Shown: positions 36,079 to 45,839, counted from the first letter of the stretch. The stretch: 64,000 nucleotides of DNA from a bacterium (GCA_017396695.1 JAFQLC010000018.1:124001-188000); one strand, 5' to 3'. Numbers and translations: made by a program. Notes: generated by a model from the letters alone, not told the origin.

Positions 36079-36184
36079 AAAATAATACAAAGCGAGTATT
36101 CAAATAAGTTAATAAAACTTATAACATGGTTTTAATTATTTTCCCTTTGTTGTAAATTAAAGTAGTACCCATTTTGAGGCAAAA

Positions 36185-36826
36185 TTGCGCAATAATTTTG
36201 AAAGTTTCGATAATATGGAAACCTCAATGAGAAAAACTTCTGTTGTTCAAGAAAGAAGTGCTCTTGTTGCGGTTCATATGTACAAACAATTTTTAGATTT
36301 CCAACAAACTGGGTTGATGTGTGCTGAAATTTTTTCAAGAATGATTGAAGATATAGGCACAGTTGTTGAATATCTTCGCCAATCTTTCGGCGTTAGAAAT
36401 GTGCCTGTTCAAAATGTTACATACGAAGTGGATAGCAACAAAACTCTTGTTATGATAAACATATTGTGGCACACAATTAGTTTTGTAAATAGATACAATA
36501 TTTCCCCAAAAGCTTTGCCTCGTGCAACAAGAAGCCCACTTTTTTGCGGGAGGATTTTTGCACTAAATGGCAATTACTACAATATTGTGAAAGATTTGAA
36601 TGACTATGAGAGCCAAATGAAAGCTATGCTTGATAATGAAATAGCTTCTTTGTATGTTCCATCTGAAAAAGGCGAAAATACAATCATTACAATAAGACAC
36701 AAAGATAACCAAGAATTTCCGGTAAACAGAATTGATGCTAGCCGTGAATTTGTGCTAAAAGTTATTGAACTTGTTTGTGCCGGCGGTCAGTTCCACGAAC
36801 AAATTAAAACAAAATTTGACTTTTAA
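36185..36826 (+). CDS. Unknown cytoplasmic protein
   Basis: 213 aa, not recognised. Mostly helical in the first half (ALVAVHMYKQFLDFQQTGLMC...), then alpha/beta, no signal peptide or membrane segment. The TTG at 36185 has GAGG 7 nt upstream and is preferred; the ATG at 36215 has no ribosome site. It may share a transcript with the zinc-ribbon gene 23 nt downstream, though that gene also has its own promoter candidate. Confidence 0.65.
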   Translation: MRNNFESFDNMETSMRKTSVVQERSALVAVHMYKQFLDFQQTGLMCAEIFSRMIEDIGTVVEYLRQSFGVRNVPVQNVTYEVDSNKTLVMINILWHTISFVNRYNISPKALPRATRSPLFCGRIFALNGNYYNIVKDLNDYESQMKAMLDNEIASLYVPSEKGENTIITIRHKDNQEFPVNRIDASREFVLKVIELVCAGGQFHEQIKTKFDF

Positions 36827-36843
36827 CATATTTTCTTTAAAAA
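36816..36843 (+). promoter_or_regulatory. Leaderless-type promoter of the zinc-ribbon gene
   Basis: TTGACT (36816-36821, inside the end of the upstream gene), 16-nt spacer, TAAAAA (36838-36843), then 6 nt to the ATG at 36850. Confidence 0.5.
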
Positions 36844-36849
36844 ATCATT

Positions 36850-37248
36850 ATGTTTGATTTTTTATTCAATTTGTTTAGTGCTAAAAATAAATGTTCTCAT
36901 AGGAATGCACTCCTAAATTCCGAGGAAGGGTATTGCCCTGATTGCGGGAAATATTTAAAAAAATATTATTACATAATTCGTTGTAAACACTGCGATATCA
37001 AGCGAAGAGGCGAGGTTTTATATCAAGGAATTTATCCTGTTGATAGTTTTTGCGAAAATTGCGGAGGAGATGATTTTTATGTTGAAAAGCTGGAGAAAAT
37101 AAACTTTTTCGACATTAAATATGCAATAATTTCAAAAGAAGTGGTGGAAGAAGAAAAACCTGCGCAGGAAGTTTTCCAAATTTGGACTGAGTGTGATTTC
37201 AAGGAAAAAATTGCAGGTTATTTGATGCAAAAAGCTTATGCAAAATAA
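36850..37248 (+). CDS. Unknown zinc-ribbon protein
   Basis: 132 aa. Several metal-binding pairs: CPDCG near residue 30, CKHC near 48 and CENCG near 76, plus an isolated CSH at the start. The spacing suggests two zinc ribbons. After residue 85 comes an acidic helix and an aromatic C-terminal segment. Function unknown; could be an RNA- or protein-binding adaptor. No Shine-Dalgarno. Confidence 0.65.
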   Translation: MFDFLFNLFSAKNKCSHRNALLNSEEGYCPDCGKYLKKYYYIIRCKHCDIKRRGEVLYQGIYPVDSFCENCGGDDFYVEKLEKINFFDIKYAIISKEVVEEEKPAQEVFQIWTECDFKEKIAGYLMQKAYAK

Positions 37249-37257
37249 TGTTTATTG

Positions 37258-37263
37258 TATAAT
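37258..37263 (+). promoter_or_regulatory. -10 element upstream of the DAHP synthase gene
   Basis: Perfect TATAAT, with only a weak -35 candidate. It lies 27 nt before the ATG at 37291, leaving a short leader with GAGG, in contrast to the leaderless genes. Confidence 0.5.
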
Positions 37264-37290
37264 TTCCTTATACTAAGTGAGGAATTAATA

Positions 37291-38313
37291 ATGCTTGTTG
37301 TAATGAATCAAGGAATAGCTGATAATACAATTGATAAGGTTATTAAATATATTCAAGATAGAGGTTTTGAAACGCACGTTTCAAAAGGCGAAGTACACAC
37401 AGTTATTGGTGTTGTAGGCGGTGGCGCACAGCACATTGATAGACGTGACTTAGAGCTTTTATCTGGCGTTAAAGAAGTTATAAAAATTACATCAAGCTAT
37501 AAACTTGTGAGCAGAGTTTTCAAACCAAAAGATACAGTTGTTAAAATTGGTGATGAAAAATTTGGCGGGAATAATTTTGGAGTAATTGCAGGCCCTTGTA
37601 GTGTTGAAAGTTATGAGCAAATGGACGAAACTGCAAAAAAACTCTCTAAACTTGGTGTGAAAGTGCTCCGTGGGGGTGCGTTCAAACCAAGAACCTCGCC
37701 TTATGCTTTTCAAGGTCTTGGAGAAGAAGGTTTGCAAATTTTAAGAAAAGTGGCAGATAAATACAATATGGCAGTTGTTTCTGAAATTATGGAAATTGGG
37801 CAAATTCCTTTGTTTGAAAAATATGTGGATTGTCTGCAAGTTGGTGCAAGAAATATGCAAAACTTCAACTTGTTGAAAGAACTAAGTCATTTGAAAAAAC
37901 CAGTTCTTTTAAAACGTGGGCTTTCTGCGACATTTGAAGAATGGTTGATGAGTGCCGAATATATTATGTCAGGTGGGAATAGACAAATAATTCTCTGCGA
38001 AAGAGGGATAAGAACATTTGAAACAGCAACAAGAAATACGCTAGATTTATGTGCAATTCCTGTAATTCAAAAACTTTCACACTTGCCAATCATTACTGAC
38101 CCATCTCATGGTACAGGGCTTCGAGATAAAGTTGCGCCAATGGCAAAGGCTTCTCTTGCTGCGGGGGCTGATGGGCTTATGCTTGAAGTTCATCATAAAC
38201 CTGAATGCGCGCTTTGCGATGGTGCGCAGTCTTTAACTCCAGAGCAACTCAAAGGTCTTTTAAAAGAAGTTGGCGCAATTGCAAGTGTTTGCGGGAAGAA
38301 AATTATTTTTTAA
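37291..38313 (+). CDS. aroF: 3-deoxy-7-phosphoheptulonate (DAHP) synthase, AroF/Ibeta type
   Basis: First step of the shikimate pathway: condenses phosphoenolpyruvate and erythrose 4-phosphate. 340 aa. Residues 1-75 form the N-terminal ferredoxin-like regulatory domain (VVMNQGIADNTIDKV...); the TIM barrel follows with GPCSVES, RGGAFKPRTSPYAFQG, EIMEIGQ, VGARNMQNF, LKRG, ERGIRTFE and DPSHGTG, including Cys, His and Glu metal ligands. The ATG at 37291 with GAGG upstream is chosen; the reading frame stays open 36 nt further up. Confidence 0.96.
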   Translation: MLVVMNQGIADNTIDKVIKYIQDRGFETHVSKGEVHTVIGVVGGGAQHIDRRDLELLSGVKEVIKITSSYKLVSRVFKPKDTVVKIGDEKFGGNNFGVIAGPCSVESYEQMDETAKKLSKLGVKVLRGGAFKPRTSPYAFQGLGEEGLQILRKVADKYNMAVVSEIMEIGQIPLFEKYVDCLQVGARNMQNFNLLKELSHLKKPVLLKRGLSATFEEWLMSAEYIMSGGNRQIILCERGIRTFETATRNTLDLCAIPVIQKLSHLPIITDPSHGTGLRDKVAPMAKASLAAGADGLMLEVHHKPECALCDGAQSLTPEQLKGLLKEVGAIASVCGKKIIF

Positions 38314-38330
38314 ATAAAACTTAAGATATA

Positions 38331-38366
38331 AAAAGCGCACTTTGCAAATTGCATTGTGCGCTTTAT
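38331..38366. terminator. Bidirectional terminator
   Basis: Stem AAAGCGCAC (38332-38340) and GTGCGCTTT (38356-38364), with an inner TGCA/TGCA pair, between convergent aroF and the TPR gene. Confidence 0.85.
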
Positions 38367-38371
38367 TTTAT

Positions 38372-40519
38372 TTATTTTGGATTATTTGTGCTTTTTAGAT
38401 ATTCATCAAGTTCACTTGTTCTTTGCTTTACAAAATTTAGATAATCATCTTGAGGTTCTTTGGCTCTCGACCCTACATATTGCGTGTAATATTTGATTGC
38501 TTCATTGTAATTTTCAAGGGTGTCATAAATTGTACCAAGTCCATAATATGCAAGCGAGAAAGTGCTATCTTTAGCAAGCACCTTTTTATAGCTTTCTATT
38601 GCTTCATTATATTTCTTTTCTTCTTCAAAAATTGTTCCTTGATAATAATTTGCATAGATATTTTGAGGGTCTTTGGCTAAAATTTCGTTTAGTGCGCTAT
38701 GTGCTTCAAGGTATTTTTTGTTTTGGAATAATTCTTGTGCTAAATCTAATTTTTTGTTTAAATTAGCGCTTTCAATTCCATCTATTGCCTGTTTTGCACT
38801 GTTGTCTTGAGGGTTAACGGCAAGAATTTTTTTGTAATATTCATATGCGTTATCAGTATCTTTCATTTCTAAATAGCAAGAGGCAATAGCATTTAAAATA
38901 TTTGTGTCATTTGGGTTTTCAGCTAGCGTTTCTTCCCAAATTTTAATTGCTTTTGGGTAATTTTTAAGCTCAAAATAGCAAGATGCTATATTTGATTTAA
39001 TTTCAGGGGTTTGAGTTGGAATTTTTGAATATGTTGCAATTGCATCTTGGTATTTTTTTTCACTCCAATATTTGCCTGCGAGTGTGTATAGTGCGTTTGA
39101 TTCTTCGTTTATTATTTCTTTTTCAAGATTTAGAAGTTCTTGGTTGGTTGGGAGCATTGAAAGCCCTAATTTTACAGTTGTTTTAGCGTTTTGCGTGTCT
39201 TTATTATTTAAATAAATTTGTGCCATATTTACATAAATATCTTTGTGTTTTGGGTTAAGTGCCATTGCCCGTTTGTAGTAAGCAAGAGCATCTGTGTATT
39301 TCCCTGCTTTATGTAATTCGTATGCAAGATTATATTGCGCAACAAAATTTGTTGGCATAGAGTTTGCTTCAAGTGTTAGATAATCAATAAGTTCTTGTCC
39401 TTTGAAATTATTTCTCACAAGATTTTCAATTTCTGCTTCTGCAAGTTTTGCATCATCTGTGTTTGGTGAAATTTGAATGATTGTTTTATAAGTTAAAATA
39501 GCGCCCTTGATGTCTTTGAGTTGCGCTTGCGCTTGCGCTTTATATTTTAATAAATCTTTGTTGTTTGGTTCTTTTGATAAAATTTCGTCATAAATTAAAA
39601 TTGCTTCTTTTGGCGTGTTCATTTCAGAATATAGTGAAGCCAAGTTATAAAGCACAATTTTATCATTTGGGCTTAGTGCTTTTGCTTTTAAATATTGCGC
39701 TTTAGCGCCCAATAAATCACCTTTTTTTTGAAGCACAGTTCCAAGATTTATGTAGCCTTGAGGGTCATTTGGGTTTTGCATTATTCTTGATGCCCATAAA
39801 AATTCAAGATTTTCAATTAGTTCAGGGTTTTTTTCTCCGTGTTGAAGCGCTAAACTATAAAATTCTAAAGCTGCGTCTTGATTATTTACTTCGTCCATAA
39901 TGAGAGCATATTTAAAGTAAACATGTGGGTTTTTGGTGTTTAAGATTTTTCTGTAATTTTCAATTGCCATGTTTTGGTTGTTGAAAGATTTATAAATATC
40001 CCCAAGCGCTTCGTAAGCTTTGTTTGAATAAGTTGTGTTTCCTGTAAGTTGAGCAAAATCATATCCAGCTTCAGCAAATGAGCCTATTCTTCTTGCATTC
40101 ACGGCGTTTTTATAAATGTTTGCAGGGTCTGTGCTTTCTCGGTTTATTCTTTTTAGATTAACTTCCGCTGTGCTTAAAAGTTCTGGTGCTTGAATATCAA
40201 CACCCCAATATTTTAGATAAAAAAGAGCGCTTTTGAGGTCTGAAACTGCGCTTTTATATGAATTTTGTTCATTTGCGAGAACTTCTGCTCTTGCAAGGTA
40301 AGAAGAAATTAAAGCTTTTGCAACTGTTGCATCATAAGGCACTCTTCTTAGAACATTTCTGAATTGCTTGATTGCAAGAGTATAATTTTTTGCTTTATAG
40401 AAAGTCACTCCGTTTCTATAATATTCATTGTATTTCTCATCAATTTGTGAGTTATCGTGTGCTATAGCAGCACTTGTAAGAGTTAATAAACAAAGGATTG
40501 AAACAATATATTTTTTCAT
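38372..40519 (-). CDS. Secreted TPR-repeat protein
   Basis: 715 aa. Signal peptide to about residue 20 (ends AIA), then about 14 tetratricopeptide repeats covering nearly the whole length, with typical A-x-x-x-Y-x-x-A-I-x-x-Y and NP-x-x positions (for example LAYYKRAMALNPKH, AIKYYTQYV). Likely a periplasmic or outer-membrane scaffold for protein assembly. GAGGAA and an upstream TATAAT are present. No enzymatic domain. Confidence 0.85.
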   Translation of the reverse strand: MKKYIVSILCLLTLTSAAIAHDNSQIDEKYNEYYRNGVTFYKAKNYTLAIKQFRNVLRRVPYDATVAKALISSYLARAEVLANEQNSYKSAVSDLKSALFYLKYWGVDIQAPELLSTAEVNLKRINRESTDPANIYKNAVNARRIGSFAEAGYDFAQLTGNTTYSNKAYEALGDIYKSFNNQNMAIENYRKILNTKNPHVYFKYALIMDEVNNQDAALEFYSLALQHGEKNPELIENLEFLWASRIMQNPNDPQGYINLGTVLQKKGDLLGAKAQYLKAKALSPNDKIVLYNLASLYSEMNTPKEAILIYDEILSKEPNNKDLLKYKAQAQAQLKDIKGAILTYKTIIQISPNTDDAKLAEAEIENLVRNNFKGQELIDYLTLEANSMPTNFVAQYNLAYELHKAGKYTDALAYYKRAMALNPKHKDIYVNMAQIYLNNKDTQNAKTTVKLGLSMLPTNQELLNLEKEIINEESNALYTLAGKYWSEKKYQDAIATYSKIPTQTPEIKSNIASCYFELKNYPKAIKIWEETLAENPNDTNILNAIASCYLEMKDTDNAYEYYKKILAVNPQDNSAKQAIDGIESANLNKKLDLAQELFQNKKYLEAHSALNEILAKDPQNIYANYYQGTIFEEEKKYNEAIESYKKVLAKDSTFSLAYYGLGTIYDTLENYNEAIKYYTQYVGSRAKEPQDDYLNFVKQRTSELDEYLKSTNNPK

Positions 40520-40697
40520 AAAAAATTCCTCGAAATCTTTAAGAATTATACTATAAAATCGCTTTTTTTAATATTGAGTAAAACTACCCCAAAAAGATAA
40601 TTTGAATTTTTTAAGAATTGTAAACTTTTCAAAAAAAATCATTAAGTTATACATAAAAATTGCCGAGATATTATTTATCAGACAAGGATTATTGAAC

Positions 40698-40853
40698 GTG
40701 CTTAAAAAAACAAAAAAACCAGAAATAAACTTGACTTCGTGCACTAATATGGTGCTAGAAGGTGCAAAAAGAAGAAGAATGACAGCTTATTCTGCGGTTA
40801 AGGCGCTTAATTCAAGTACAGGAATTAAAACAAATATTTATGCTGTGAAATAA
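40698..40853 (+). CDS. Very small basic protein; possible RNA polymerase omega-like
   Basis: 51 aa from a GTG start with AAGGA 9 nt upstream; longer in-frame extension back to 40602 has no ribosome site. The middle, NMVLEGAKRRRMTAYSAVKAL, resembles the omega helix that contains (L/V)-x-x-AKRAR and a following small loop and helix. It is shorter than typical RpoZ. It is a single gene ending just before convergent mlaE. Weak call. Confidence 0.4.
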   Translation: MLKKTKKPEINLTSCTNMVLEGAKRRRMTAYSAVKALNSSTGIKTNIYAVK

Positions 40854-40885
40854 TTTGCATTTGGCAGTTGTTTTGCGGTTTATTT

Positions 40886-41629
40886 TTATATGTTTCCTGC
40901 CATGTAGAATAGAAAACCAATCAATAAGTCTGCAATTAAAAGAAAAAGTGTGCATAAAATTGCAGATTTTGTAGTGCTTTCGCCAACCCCTTTAGCGCCA
41001 CCTGTTGTATTGTAGCCAACAGTTGCGCAAACAATTGCTATAATTCCCCCGAAAATAAACCCTTTGAAGATGCTAACGAAAAGGTCTTTCATGGTAAGCA
41101 TAAGCCAAACGCTTGCAATGTAGCGGTTTGGGTGAAGTCCAATTGTGCCGTATGAAATTGCCATACCTGCAAGAATGCCAAGAAACTCTGCAAGAATAAC
41201 AATAAGTGCAACTGTAATGCTTGCGCCGATTAATCTTGGTGCAAAATAATATCCAACAGGGTTTACGCCGAGCACTTTCATAGCATCAACTTGCTCTGTT
41301 ACTTGCATGTTGGCGATTTCTGCTGTAATTGCTGTGCCTGCGCGCGCTCCAATAGCGAGTGCTGCAAAGCCTGGAGCAATTTCTCTAATAAGCGCAACAG
41401 ACAAAAAGCCGCCGATGTAGCTTTCGCCACCTGTTAGTAAAAATTGATTTGAAACCTGAAGAGCAATAACGGACGATGCGATGATTACAATCATTAAAGA
41501 TATGCCAAGCGAATCAAACCCAATTGTTGCGCTTTGCATGATGATATCTTTCCATTTTGCTTGCCCTGAAAATATATATTTTAGGGTAGTGGAAAGATTT
41601 ATGACGCATTGTCCGATAAAGCTAATCAA
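40886..41629 (-). CDS. mlaE: MlaE/YrbE-family ABC transporter permease
   Basis: 247 aa inner-membrane permease for retrograde lipid transport at the outer membrane. Five or six hydrophobic segments, with the family's signature region around REIAPGFAALAIGARAGTAITAEIANMQVTEQVDAMKVLGVNP. The start is TTG with AAGGA 5 nt upstream. The MlaF ATPase and MlaD are not adjacent. It follows ilvE by 9 nt on the same strand. Confidence 0.92.
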   Translation of the reverse strand: MISFIGQCVINLSTTLKYIFSGQAKWKDIIMQSATIGFDSLGISLMIVIIASSVIALQVSNQFLLTGGESYIGGFLSVALIREIAPGFAALAIGARAGTAITAEIANMQVTEQVDAMKVLGVNPVGYYFAPRLIGASITVALIVILAEFLGILAGMAISYGTIGLHPNRYIASVWLMLTMKDLFVSIFKGFIFGGIIAIVCATVGYNTTGGAKGVGESTTKSAILCTLFLLIADLLIGFLFYMAGNI

Positions 41630-41638
41630 ATCTAATCC

Positions 41639-42550
41639 TTAGTAAATTTCTGTGAGCCATTCACGGTGAATATCAAGTTCGCCACGAACTAAATCAAAGT
41701 ATAATTTTTGGATTTTTTCAGTGTTTTTGCCTGTAGCACCTGTGCCCACTGGTCTGTTATCAATTTTTGTAACAGGCATAACTTGTGCGCCAGTGCCACA
41801 ATAGAATGCTTCATCTGCGATGTATAATTCGGTTCTATCTATATCTCTTTCTACAACTTTTAAACCAAGTTCTTGAGCAAGTTCAATAACTGTGTTTCTT
41901 GTAACGCCAACTAAAATGTTGCTTGTTTCTTTTGATGTGATTAAAGTGTCGCCTTTAACAAGGAAGAAATTCATTGCAGAACCTTCTGCCACATGCCCAT
42001 CATTTGATAAAACAATAGCATCATCAAAGCCTGCAAGTTTAGCTTCTGTTACAATAAGTGCAGTGTTGGCATAAGCGCCAGAAATTTTTGCTCTTGGTGG
42101 AATTGTATTATCTTCAAGTCTATCCCAGCTTGAAACGCAAACGCTCAAACCTTCATCTTTTGTGAAGTATGAACCAAGCGCAGTTGTGAAAATTAAAACG
42201 CCATCTGGGTTGTCTAATAAACTTGGGCCAACTTTTTGTGCTGCTTTGAACACAGTTGGTCTAATGTAAGCATCTGTTCTATAATTATTTTTGATAAGTA
42301 AGTCTTTTGTGATATTGCAGTATTCTTCAACAGAATATTTTGGGTCCATAAACATGATTTTGCAGCTATTGTGCATTCTTTCAAAGTGTTCTTTCATGCG
42401 GAAAGCATACATTTTATCTTGCTTTTGGTTATAGTATGCTCTAATTCCTTCAAAAACGCTTGTTCCATATAAAAATGCGTGTGTTCTAACAGGTAGAACC
42501 GCTTCTGCAGCTGGTACATATTCGCCATTTAAAAAATAGAATTCTGTCAT
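41639..42550 (-). CDS. ilvE: Branched-chain amino-acid aminotransferase
   Basis: Class IV PLP enzyme making valine, leucine and isoleucine. 303 aa with FLYGTSVFEGIRAY, the RAKISGAYAN segment containing the PLP Lys, DDAIVLSNDGHVAEGSAMNFFLV and CGTGAQVMPV. Normal length and complete. AAAGGCG precedes the ATG. The downstream TTG-started mlaE is probably co-transcribed. Confidence 0.93.
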   Translation of the reverse strand: MTEFYFLNGEYVPAAEAVLPVRTHAFLYGTSVFEGIRAYYNQKQDKMYAFRMKEHFERMHNSCKIMFMDPKYSVEEYCNITKDLLIKNNYRTDAYIRPTVFKAAQKVGPSLLDNPDGVLIFTTALGSYFTKDEGLSVCVSSWDRLEDNTIPPRAKISGAYANTALIVTEAKLAGFDDAIVLSNDGHVAEGSAMNFFLVKGDTLITSKETSNILVGVTRNTVIELAQELGLKVVERDIDRTELYIADEAFYCGTGAQVMPVTKIDNRPVGTGATGKNTEKIQKLYFDLVRGELDIHREWLTEIY

Positions 42551-42608
42551 TTTTCGCCTTTCTTAAATTTCCTATATGTTTATTATTGCAAAATTAAATT
42601 AAAAAAGC

Positions 42609-42637
42609 TAGATTTTTTATTATATTTTTTTTAAAAT
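42609..42637 (+). promoter_or_regulatory. Leaderless-type promoter of the GT2-like gene
   Basis: TAAAAT (42632-42637) ends 6 nt before the ATG at 42644; the -35 candidate TAGATT (42609-42614, 17-nt spacer) is weak. Confidence 0.45.
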
Positions 42638-42643
42638 AAGCAT

Positions 42644-44170
42644 ATGTTTATAACTAACTTCATAGCATATTTAATACTTATTTATCTTGCAGTTTATGCC
42701 CTCTATTTTTTAACTTTTATTGTTAAATCTTTTAATTCAAAAAAATTTTTAAAAGAGCAAGAAACAAAATTGTTACTAAATACGGCACAAAACAACTTGT
42801 GCATTATTATTTGGGCTAGTGATAAAAATAAAAATTTATATGAACTTCTTAAGATTTTGAATAATCAAAGCTATCCAAAAGCAAATTATGAAGTTCATGT
42901 TATGTATAAAAACAGTGCGAAAAATAAAACAGTTGTTCCTGATTTTGCCCATGGTGCAAGAATACATAGCATTGAAAACCCTGAGTATTATCAAAAAGAC
43001 AGAGCACTTTCAATGTTTGTTGAAAAAATTATTCTTGAAGATAAATTCGATGCATTTGTTTTCCTTGGTGCAGACAGGCTTGTTGGTGAAAATTATTTAG
43101 ATATTGCAAACAGACTTGTTGAGCCTTCAACTGTAATTGTTGGTGCAACCGAGGTTATAAAAGAAAATGATAGTCTCTTCAAAAGATTGTTCACAGGCTC
43201 TCTTAAAGTTAAAACAACACTCACAAACAACACAATTCGCCTTCCTCGTGCAATATTTGATTTATGCCAAACAATTGATTCTGAAAACTGCATAATATCA
43301 GCCGATATATTAGAGCAAACTGGCCGTGTTTGTTTTGAAACAAGAAATGATGAACTAAAATATTCGCTCTTTCTTGCAAGTAACGACATAAAACCAATCT
43401 ATTCGCCATTTTTAAAGGCATATACTTATGTGAAACACTTGAATTTAGATTCACCTTCTCTAAAGCAAGCATGGTCTTTGTTTAAATATTACTTGCCTTA
43501 TTTGTTTAAAAAACAAAGATATTTCATTGAATATTTAGCATTTATATTTAGACCAACAACACTCTTTATTCTTGCGCTGTATTTCACATTGTTTGTTTTA
43601 TCTTTCACATTTAAAACAACAATTCAGCTAAAATATATTCTTCACTTTGGATTTTTCCTTGTAATAATTATGCTATTAAGCGTTGTTGCTTCTAGGTTTA
43701 ACCCCAAAGAACTTTTAGAATTATTATTAAGCCCTGTTGCAATTTTTATCAAAAAATTCAGAAATTCAATGAGGCTTTTAGATAAAAAATTAATCAAAAG
43801 ACAAAACGAAGAAGAAAAAAATACAAATTCTGCAACTGTTACTTCTTTAATTTCAAATGGCAAAAGAGATAATGAATGCAAACTTGATTTAATTAAAGAA
43901 GAAGGCATGAAAAAAGTTGTGTTTAGATATAATAAAAAACAATTTGAATCAGATGCGCATTTAAGAATGTGCGATGCCTTAAACGAAGTTACATCAGTGC
44001 TTGGCGAACGTGGTTTTATATTAAAAGTTTGCCAAAATTGCAGATTCTTTGAAGCAAATAATGACGGCAATGTTGATATGCTTAAAGGTTTCTGTAAGTT
44101 AAACCCAGATGAAGCTAATCCAACAGAAATACTTATTTGGAACGGTTGTTCAGGTTTTTCCAAAAGATAA
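42644..44170 (+). CDS. Membrane GT2-like protein with C-terminal cysteine cluster
   Basis: 508 aa. An N-terminal membrane helix (about 5-27), a GT-A-like cytoplasmic domain with the strand FDAFVFLGADRLV where family members have a D-x-D-containing 'DAD', then two membrane helices around residues 300-350. The C-terminal 100 residues are cytoplasmic, ending with CQNCRFF, a single Cys in GFCKL and a last one in NGCSGF, four cysteines likely to bind zinc or an Fe-S cluster. The reduced D-x-D suggests weak or lost transferase activity. A strong terminator follows. Confidence 0.65.
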   Translation: MFITNFIAYLILIYLAVYALYFLTFIVKSFNSKKFLKEQETKLLLNTAQNNLCIIIWASDKNKNLYELLKILNNQSYPKANYEVHVMYKNSAKNKTVVPDFAHGARIHSIENPEYYQKDRALSMFVEKIILEDKFDAFVFLGADRLVGENYLDIANRLVEPSTVIVGATEVIKENDSLFKRLFTGSLKVKTTLTNNTIRLPRAIFDLCQTIDSENCIISADILEQTGRVCFETRNDELKYSLFLASNDIKPIYSPFLKAYTYVKHLNLDSPSLKQAWSLFKYYLPYLFKKQRYFIEYLAFIFRPTTLFILALYFTLFVLSFTFKTTIQLKYILHFGFFLVIIMLLSVVASRFNPKELLELLLSPVAIFIKKFRNSMRLLDKKLIKRQNEEEKNTNSATVTSLISNGKRDNECKLDLIKEEGMKKVVFRYNKKQFESDAHLRMCDALNEVTSVLGERGFILKVCQNCRFFEANNDGNVDMLKGFCKLNPDEANPTEILIWNGCSGFSKR

Positions 44171-44180
44171 ATTTATATAA

Positions 44181-44213
44181 AAAATAACCGCTCAAATTAT
44201 GAGCGGTTATTTT
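44181..44213. terminator. Bidirectional terminator
   Basis: A 14-bp perfect stem, AAAATAACCGCTCA (44181-44194) and TGAGCGGTTATTTT (44200-44213), 5-nt loop, between convergent genes. Confidence 0.9.
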
Positions 44214-44229
44214 ATTTGTTGTTTTAAAA

Positions 44230-44697
44230 TTATATTTGTTTGCAAAGGTTTGCCATTTCAATTGCTGCTTCAGCAGAAGATGAACCTTTGTTGCCTGCTT
44301 TTGTGCCTGCTCTTTCAATTGCTTGTTCAATGTTATCAACTGTAAGCACGCCAAATGCAATAGGAACATTATTTTCAAGTGAAACTTGAGCAATGCCTTT
44401 AGACATTTCAGCGCTTACATAATCAAAGTGTGGAGTTGCGCCTTTAATAACTGCGCCTAAAGTAATTATTGCAACGTATTTTTTAGATGCTGCCGCACGT
44501 TTGCAGATTAGTGGAATTTCAAAAGCGCCTGGCGCCCAAATAATATCTATATTTTCTTCTTTTACGCCGTGGCGAGTAAGTGTATCAAGCGCACCAGATA
44601 AAAGTTTTGAACCAATAAATTCATTAAAACGAGCAACAACGATACAATATTTATCGCTCTCACCTGCAATTAATTTACCTTCAATAGTGTTTGTCAT
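44230..44697 (-). CDS. ribH: 6,7-dimethyl-8-ribityllumazine synthase
   Basis: Penultimate step of riboflavin synthesis. 155 aa with [32 protein letters not shown] (catalytic His) and [15 protein letters not shown], all diagnostic. CAAGGAG is placed before the ATG at 44697; an in-frame ATG at 44751 has no ribosome site. Last gene of the run that begins at coaD. No FMN riboswitch is visible. Confidence 0.96.
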   Translation of the reverse strand: MTNTIEGKLIAGESDKYCIVVARFNEFIGSKLLSGALDTLTRHGVKEENIDIIWAPGAFEIPLICKRAAASKKYVAIITLGAVIKGATPHFDYVSAEMSKGIAQVSLENNVPIAFGVLTVDNIEQAIERAGTKAGNKGSSSAEAAIEMANLCKQI

Positions 44698-44753
44698 TTT
44701 ATCTCCTTGTTTTTTTAAAACAATTTTATCATGCATGAGAAATTTTAACAATT

Positions 44754-45839
44754 TTAATATTTGTTGATGATATTAACTACATTTTTAATTTCTTCATCTG
44801 TCATTACAGGTGAAATTGGCAAACTTAAAATTGTTCTGTGTATTTCTTCTGTAATAGGATATGTTAAATTGTTCCATTCTTTATATGCTTCTTGCTTGTG
44901 TGGAGCTTTTGGATAATGAATAAGAGTTTGGATATCATTTTTTGCCAAGTATTCTTGGAGTTCGTTTCTATCTTCTGTGCGGATAGGGAAAACATGCCAA
45001 ACGTGTGCGTTTTCATCATACGTTTGAGGCAGAATTATTTTATTGTTTTTGATGTTTTCTCTATAATATTTTGAAATTTCTCTTCTTCTTGCGTTGTCCT
45101 TATCCAAATGCTTGAGTTTGATATCTAACACTGCCGCTTGAATTTCATCAAGGCGAGAATTTACGCCTTTGTACAAATTTTCATATTTTACATGGCTTCC
45201 ATAGTTTCCAAGAGCTTTAATTTTTTGGTAGAGTTTTTCATCGTTGCAAACAACTGCTCCACCATCTCCCATACAACCCAAGTTTTTCCCTGGGTAAAAT
45301 GAAAATGCTGCAGCATCAGATAAATTTCCAACCCTTTTTCCTTGATAATAAGCTCCATGAGCTTGTGCGCAGTCTTCGAAAACTTTTAAATTATATTTTT
45401 TAGCGAGTTCCCAAATTTTTTCCATTTGAACCGCTTGACCATACAGGTGGACAAGCATAATTGCTTTTGTTTTTGGGGTTATTTTTTCTTCTATTAAATC
45501 TGGATTTATGTTGTAGGTGTTAATATCCGGTTCAACAAGCACTGGCGTGCAATCGTTTTCTGAAATAGCAAGAATTGTTGCAATGTAGGTGTTCGCTGGA
45601 ACTATTATTTCATCGCCTTCGCCAAATTCGTGCGCTCTTATAATAAGGTTTAGCGCATCTAGTCCATTAGCCACACCAACTGCGTATTTTGTGCCACAAT
45701 ATTCAGCAAAATTTTTGGCAAAAATTTCGTTATATTTTCCTTGAAGATACCAACCTTTATCTAAAATATCTTTGATTGATGTGTCGATTTCTTCTCTAAA
45801 TCTGTTATTGATTTTTTCTAAATCTAAAAATTTAATCAT
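44754..45839 (-). CDS. DegT/DnrJ/EryC1/StrS sugar aminotransferase
   Basis: PLP enzyme that aminates a nucleotide-linked keto sugar, probably for cell-surface glycan. 361 aa with [46 protein letters not shown] and SFYPGKNLG, the last carrying the PLP Lys. The LQG and AHG variants resemble FdtB/QdtB-type 3-amino-sugar transaminases. GAGGG precedes the ATG. No sugar-nucleotide genes are adjacent, so the exact sugar is open. Confidence 0.9.
   Translation of the reverse strand: MIKFLDLEKINNRFREEIDTSIKDILDKGWYLQGKYNEIFAKNFAEYCGTKYAVGVANGLDALNLIIRAHEFGEGDEIIVPANTYIATILAISENDCTPVLVEPDINTYNINPDLIEEKITPKTKAIMLVHLYGQAVQMEKIWELAKKYNLKVFEDCAQAHGAYYQGKRVGNLSDAAAFSFYPGKNLGCMGDGGAVVCNDEKLYQKIKALGNYGSHVKYENLYKGVNSRLDEIQAAVLDIKLKHLDKDNARRREISKYYRENIKNNKIILPQTYDENAHVWHVFPIRTEDRNELQEYLAKNDIQTLIHYPKAPHKQEAYKEWNNLTYPITEEIHRTILSLPISPVMTDEEIKNVVNIINKY

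Noticed and set aside
40602-40697. Longer N-terminal extension of the omega-like ORF
   Set aside because: No ribosome site at the upstream starts, and the extension is AT-rich with promoter-like composition.
44698-44753. FMN riboswitch before ribH
   Set aside because: Only 56 nt separate it from the upstream gene and no conserved FMN-element sequence is visible.
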